A stretch of DNA of 8,402 nt from assembly GCA_019242465.1 (NCBI GenBank), contig JAFAVL010000521.1, forward strand, positions 1-8,402. The letters are read 5' to 3'. Source of the stretch: Chroococcidiopsidaceae cyanobacterium CP_BM_RX_35 (lineage in GTDB: Bacteria > Cyanobacteriota > Cyanobacteriia > Cyanobacteriales > Chroococcidiopsidaceae). The notes below the pieces were generated by a model, which saw only the letters and a list, made by a program, of their open reading frames with translations, had not been told where the DNA came from and did not search any database. Shown here piece by piece: positions 6,179-8,402 of this stretch. Both the position numbers and the translations under genes were made by a program. Positions within the stretch are counted from its first letter, which is position 1. Every line of letters begins with the position of its first letter.

Positions 6179-6224
6179 GCCGAACTTCAATCGGCAGATC
6201 CAATGACTTAAGCCATAGCTTAAG
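6179..6224. other. Two tandem hairpins between the hypothetical gene and the ketosynthase gene
   Basis: GCCGA (6179-6183) pairs with TCGGC (6191-6195) around a 7-nt loop. Next to it CTTAAGC (6207-6213) pairs perfectly with GCTTAAG (6218-6224) around CATA. They lie in the 173-bp gap upstream of the ketosynthase start, and about 65 bp after the end of the upstream gene. No T-run follows on either strand, so a role in the mRNA leader is as likely as termination. Confidence 0.35.
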
Positions 6225-6287
6225 CTAGTCTCATGATGAAAAAGATGTAGACCCCTTACTAAAAAAATGACAAAAGAATAGTTGCTA

Positions 6288-6548
6288 TCAAGCTTGCGGC
6301 ATCAAGTCAACCACATTATTGAAACTACTGAAATAGTCTCTTAGAACATTCGCCTGACTACCAGTGAAATCCAACCACTCATAATTATAGGGGCTCGGAA
6401 AAGCTGATTCCAACTGTAGTAGTGGAAATTTAGGAGTTGCTAGCAGTATAGAAACGCTTTCCTCTCCCGATACAGTGCGATTTTCCAGCTTGACAGCGGC
6501 AATGTAGTTGGTATTAATAACAATGTTTTCAACTTTGATGAATGCCAT
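6288..6548 (-). CDS. Small conserved-looking hypothetical protein (86 aa)
   Basis: An 86-residue soluble protein, MAFIKVENIVINTNYIAAVK at the start, with no signal peptide or membrane helix. Alternating hydrophobic residues near the N-terminus suggest beta strands. The middle (SVSILLATPKFPLLQ) is followed by YNYEWLDFTGSQANVLRDYF and a final FNNVVDLMPQ, which looks like a terminal helix with a short tail. The regular layout and balanced composition suggest a real gene. I believe similar small proteins occur in other cyanobacteria, but I can name no family or function. The start codon lacks a clear Shine-Dalgarno sequence, as is common in cyanobacteria. A run of seven T residues follows the stop on the minus strand (about 6267-6261). 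It precedes the ketosynthase by 173 bp in the same direction; whether they share a transcript is unknown. Confidence 0.65.
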   Translation of the reverse strand: MAFIKVENIVINTNYIAAVKLENRTVSGEESVSILLATPKFPLLQLESAFPSPYNYEWLDFTGSQANVLRDYFSSFNNVVDLMPQA

Positions 6549-7927
6549 GGGAACTTAAGTATGAATTGTTAAAGTTTACTACAGTCAAGCAGCCCCCTAT
6601 TCCGAAATCTAATACTGTAAAGTGACTTAGTTTAGCTCAAGAAATCAATAAATTTCTACAGAGTTAAAGCTGGTCTCAGCAATTCTAAACAAGGACCAAA
6701 TGGCTTCCATTTAGAATTCTTATCTTTCGTAGATAAAAGGGTAAGGCGTATCTAGATCGACAAAGAACTTTTGAAGCATCACAAGCATTGAGTATCCCCA
6801 TGCATGTTTTGATTACCTCTCAAGCTTATAAAAACACAAGTACTGAACTGATCTTGTGTAACTATACACTACCAGTAATTTCCTCATGCTGTCACCTCTA
6901 AAATCCGATAAAGCTGTGAAGATTCGATAAGTAACCTGTAAAGCTTTGATGAAGAAGACGAAGGAATACGGAAAAAGGTACATTGTCTTTTTATTAGCTT
7001 GTATAAGGGTTAAGACTGTATTACGAGTTGGATGTCGTTACACATATAAAAGCTCACAAAAATTGCTAAAGATTTACTGTATCTAACATTACTGTTTGCT
7101 TTGCCTTAATTCTAATTCCGGAATTGCACAACAGCTGGCCGCACAAGAATTGTAGTTCTGCGCCCATTACGCTGGGTAGATGGTGGCTAGCTGCTATAGT
7201 TAGCCCTACCTCATCTTTGGCGGTGGTGAAATTGTTTTACTGCCTTAATAGTAGACGGACTCTACTACGAACAGAAACGCTTTTAGCGTAGTCTACTCTC
7301 TACATAACTATCAAAAATTACTACAGTATCTGCTGTAGAAATTACCACCTTTCTAGCAGTAGTTGACTGTAAATCTTCGTAATATCTTGGCTTCTAGCAA
7401 CTCCTTTAATTCCTCATTGGTTAGAATGAGAGAGACAGGTGAATGTAAGTTAGACAAATAACCAAAGGCGAATTATCAATCACCCTTTTTGCACAAAACT
7501 AAGCTTGTTCGTCAGCGTAAACTTTATGACGTTGCTTGTCAATCCGTTGCTCGTAAAGATTTATCAAGAAACTTGCGACCACCTCGTCCATGGCTTCGGC
7601 ATTTGCTTGGGCTAGGTACTTGCTAACGTGAATCCTTTAGCAAGCGCAGTAAAGATAAAACGTAGGATTTATGGCCAATCTGCATAATATAGCTTCCTCT
7701 AAAGACAAAGATCCAGAAACAGACTGAACAGATCACAGAAATATTTGACCAACTTCAGGCAGCTATAAGGCAAGCTCAAGAGTTAGCAATGAGAGCTTTT
7801 GAAAGCTCCTCCCATCGGCTTTTTCAAAAAGTGAAAAAGCGGAATAAATTGCTCATTCACAAATGCTTACTGTAAGTCAATTGGCATTGACAGCAATTCG
7901 ATAAGGCAAGGTGATTCTTAGCCCTTG
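6549..7927. other. 1.4-kb stretch of short broken reading frames
   Basis: No intact gene is recognised. Several short stretches look protein-like but lack starts or are interrupted. On the plus strand these are 6736-6901 (52 codons, ATG only inside at 6800) and 7693-7875 (60 codons, Gln/Leu/Ala-rich and helix-like, e.g. EQITEIFDQLQAAIRQAQEL, no upstream start). On the minus strand 7476-7363 contains ILTNEELKELLEAKILRRF before a TAG, and 7685-7499 is listed separately. Inverted repeats occur at 6681-6718 (9-bp arms AATTCTAAA), 7248-7297 (AGTAGAC...GTCTACT with an inner ACGCT-TTT-AGCGT), 7818-7840 (GCTTTTTCA arms, 9 bp perfect) and 7876-7891 (GTCAAT-TGGC-ATTGAC). The region looks like a site of old insertions and gene decay. 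Confidence 0.4.
7499..7685 (-). pseudogene. Small gene (about 61 codons) broken by a probable one-base insertion
   Basis: An ATG at 7685-7683 follows an excellent ribosome-binding site, AGAGGAAG (7700-7693), at 7-nt spacing. The frame reads MQIGHKSYVLSLLRLL and then ends at TAG (7625-7623). In the next frame, open from 7636, it continues as IHVSKYLAQANAEAMDEVVA and on to HKVYADEQA, ending at TAG 7501-7499. The shift lies at an AAA run (CTAAAGG); removing one A joins both parts into about 61 residues, a small helical charged protein. It matches no family I know. A sequencing error is an alternative to real decay. The downstream half alone has an ATG at 7591 but no ribosome-binding site. Confidence 0.35.
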
Positions 7928-8402
7928 TTAGTGCCATCTGGCTTGTTCCCAACAGGTGCGAGTCAGGACAGCATTACGTAAGTCAATCTGCGACAGTTGG
8001 GCTTGGGTGAAATTAGCGTCTGTCAAATCAGCGCTCCGAAAGCTCGTGCCTTTGGCGGTCAAAAGCCTGATCCAATCGCGTAGCAAAGTGTATTTTTCAT
8101 CCCCAATTCTAGTCCGCCAGCCTACAATGGCACCACAGAGAATTACCGTAACAGCGACCCCAACCGCCAAAGCTCTAGTGCCAGCCCGAACCACTATCAC
8201 TATCGCCGTGGTGACAGCCAGAGCCACAACTCTAATGCCCGCTAGCGCCACCGCGACAGCTACAGCAAGAGAACCAGCCGCCGCAAAAGTGACAGTTAAA
8301 GAGCTACTGAAGGTGATGGTCATAGCTATCTCCGAAGCAGCAGCCACATTGAAAGCCAAAGCCACAACAAAAAGAAAAGCCAGTAGTTCTCTGCCCAGAC
8401 CG
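7928..8402 (-). CDS. Pentapeptide-repeat membrane protein, partial at the right edge and shortened at its C-terminus
   Basis: The frame stays open to the window edge (GLGRELLAFLFVV precedes the first internal GTG at 8365), so the true start lies outside. Counted from that GTG, residues about 20-82 are a long Ala/Val/Leu/Thr stretch (GSLAVAVAVALAG...) that should form several membrane helices. A conserved-looking WRTRIGDEKYTLLRDW (83-98) follows, then pentapeptide repeats at 106-135: GTSFR SADLT DANFT QAQLS QIDLR NAVLT. These five-residue A(D/N)Lxx units build a four-sided beta helix. Cyanobacteria have many proteins of this layout, normally with CWxQA followed by a longer tail. Here TAA comes just after CWEQARWH, so the C-terminus is probably lost. 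The biochemical function of the family is unknown. An intact short variant is possible. Confidence 0.75.
   Translation of the reverse strand, partial: GLGRELLAFLFVVALAFNVAAASEIAMTITFSSSLTVTFAAAGSLAVAVAVALAGIRVVALAVTTAIVIVVRAGTRALAVGVAVTVILCGAIVGWRTRIGDEKYTLLRDWIRLLTAKGTSFRSADLTDANFTQAQLSQIDLRNAVLTRTCWEQARWH

Noticed and set aside
7114..7125. 12-bp palindrome AATTCCGGAATT
   Set aside because: Isolated, with no promoter or gene nearby; palindromes of this length occur by chance in A/T-rich DNA.
7928..8365. Low-complexity Ala/Val tract as a possible artefact frame
   Set aside because: The downstream WRTRIGDEKY segment and pentapeptide repeats match a known cyanobacterial protein layout, so it was kept as a gene.

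Overview
The window reads as chromosomal (possibly plasmid) DNA of a cyanobacterium, probably a large-genome filamentous or Chroococcidiopsis-like species. The signs are a HIP1 octamer GCGATCGC at 4420-4427, a ketosynthase resembling cyanobacterial HglE/Pfa-type polyketide synthases, a pentapeptide-repeat protein with the Ala/Val-rich membrane part common in cyanobacteria, and roughly 40% of the window without a convincing gene. No tRNA, rRNA, CRISPR array, insertion sequence or transposase was found. Family names come from recalled sequence motifs, not from a database search.

Left part (1-3195). A 46-codon membrane-peptide gene on the minus strand (80-220), too short for most gene callers, sits directly behind a near-consensus TTGACA/TATATT promoter. 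A gene-poor stretch follows, then a minus-strand gene (868-2226) for a ParB-type protein. This protein has a ParB N-terminal domain, a helix-turn-helix and a charged helical linker. Its C-terminal domain looks like a DNA methyltransferase whose catalytic DPPY box has been lost. The gene has a long leader with a promoter overlapped by two interlocking palindromes. A gap of about 970 bp separates it from the divergent genes to the right and holds two strong hairpins.

Middle (3196-4325). Two plus-strand genes appear to be coupled. One encodes a small two-helix membrane protein of unknown role. The other encodes a complete sugar-phosphate transferase of the RfbP/WcaJ type, which would start synthesis of an exopolysaccharide or similar glycan on a lipid carrier. 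A perfect 13-bp hairpin at 4290-4325 separates them from the convergent genes beyond and could stop transcription from both sides.

Right part (4351-8402). All recognised genes lie on the minus strand and most look damaged. The ketosynthase gene has lost its second catalytic His (now Asn), carries a 45-bp in-frame insertion built around a perfect palindrome, is interrupted by an in-frame TAG, and then diverges before any acyltransferase domain. A small, apparently intact hypothetical gene lies upstream. Then come about 1.4 kb of short broken reading frames, including one 61-codon frame with a good ribosome-binding site broken by what looks like a single extra A. The window ends in a pentapeptide-repeat protein gene that runs off the right edge and stops early.

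Overall the region mixes a few intact genes (ParB-like, sugar transferase, small membrane proteins) with decaying secondary-metabolism and repeat-protein genes. No obvious defence system or other multi-gene system is visible. The most unusual items are the methyltransferase-derived domain without a catalytic box on the ParB protein, and the palindromic coding insertion in the ketosynthase.
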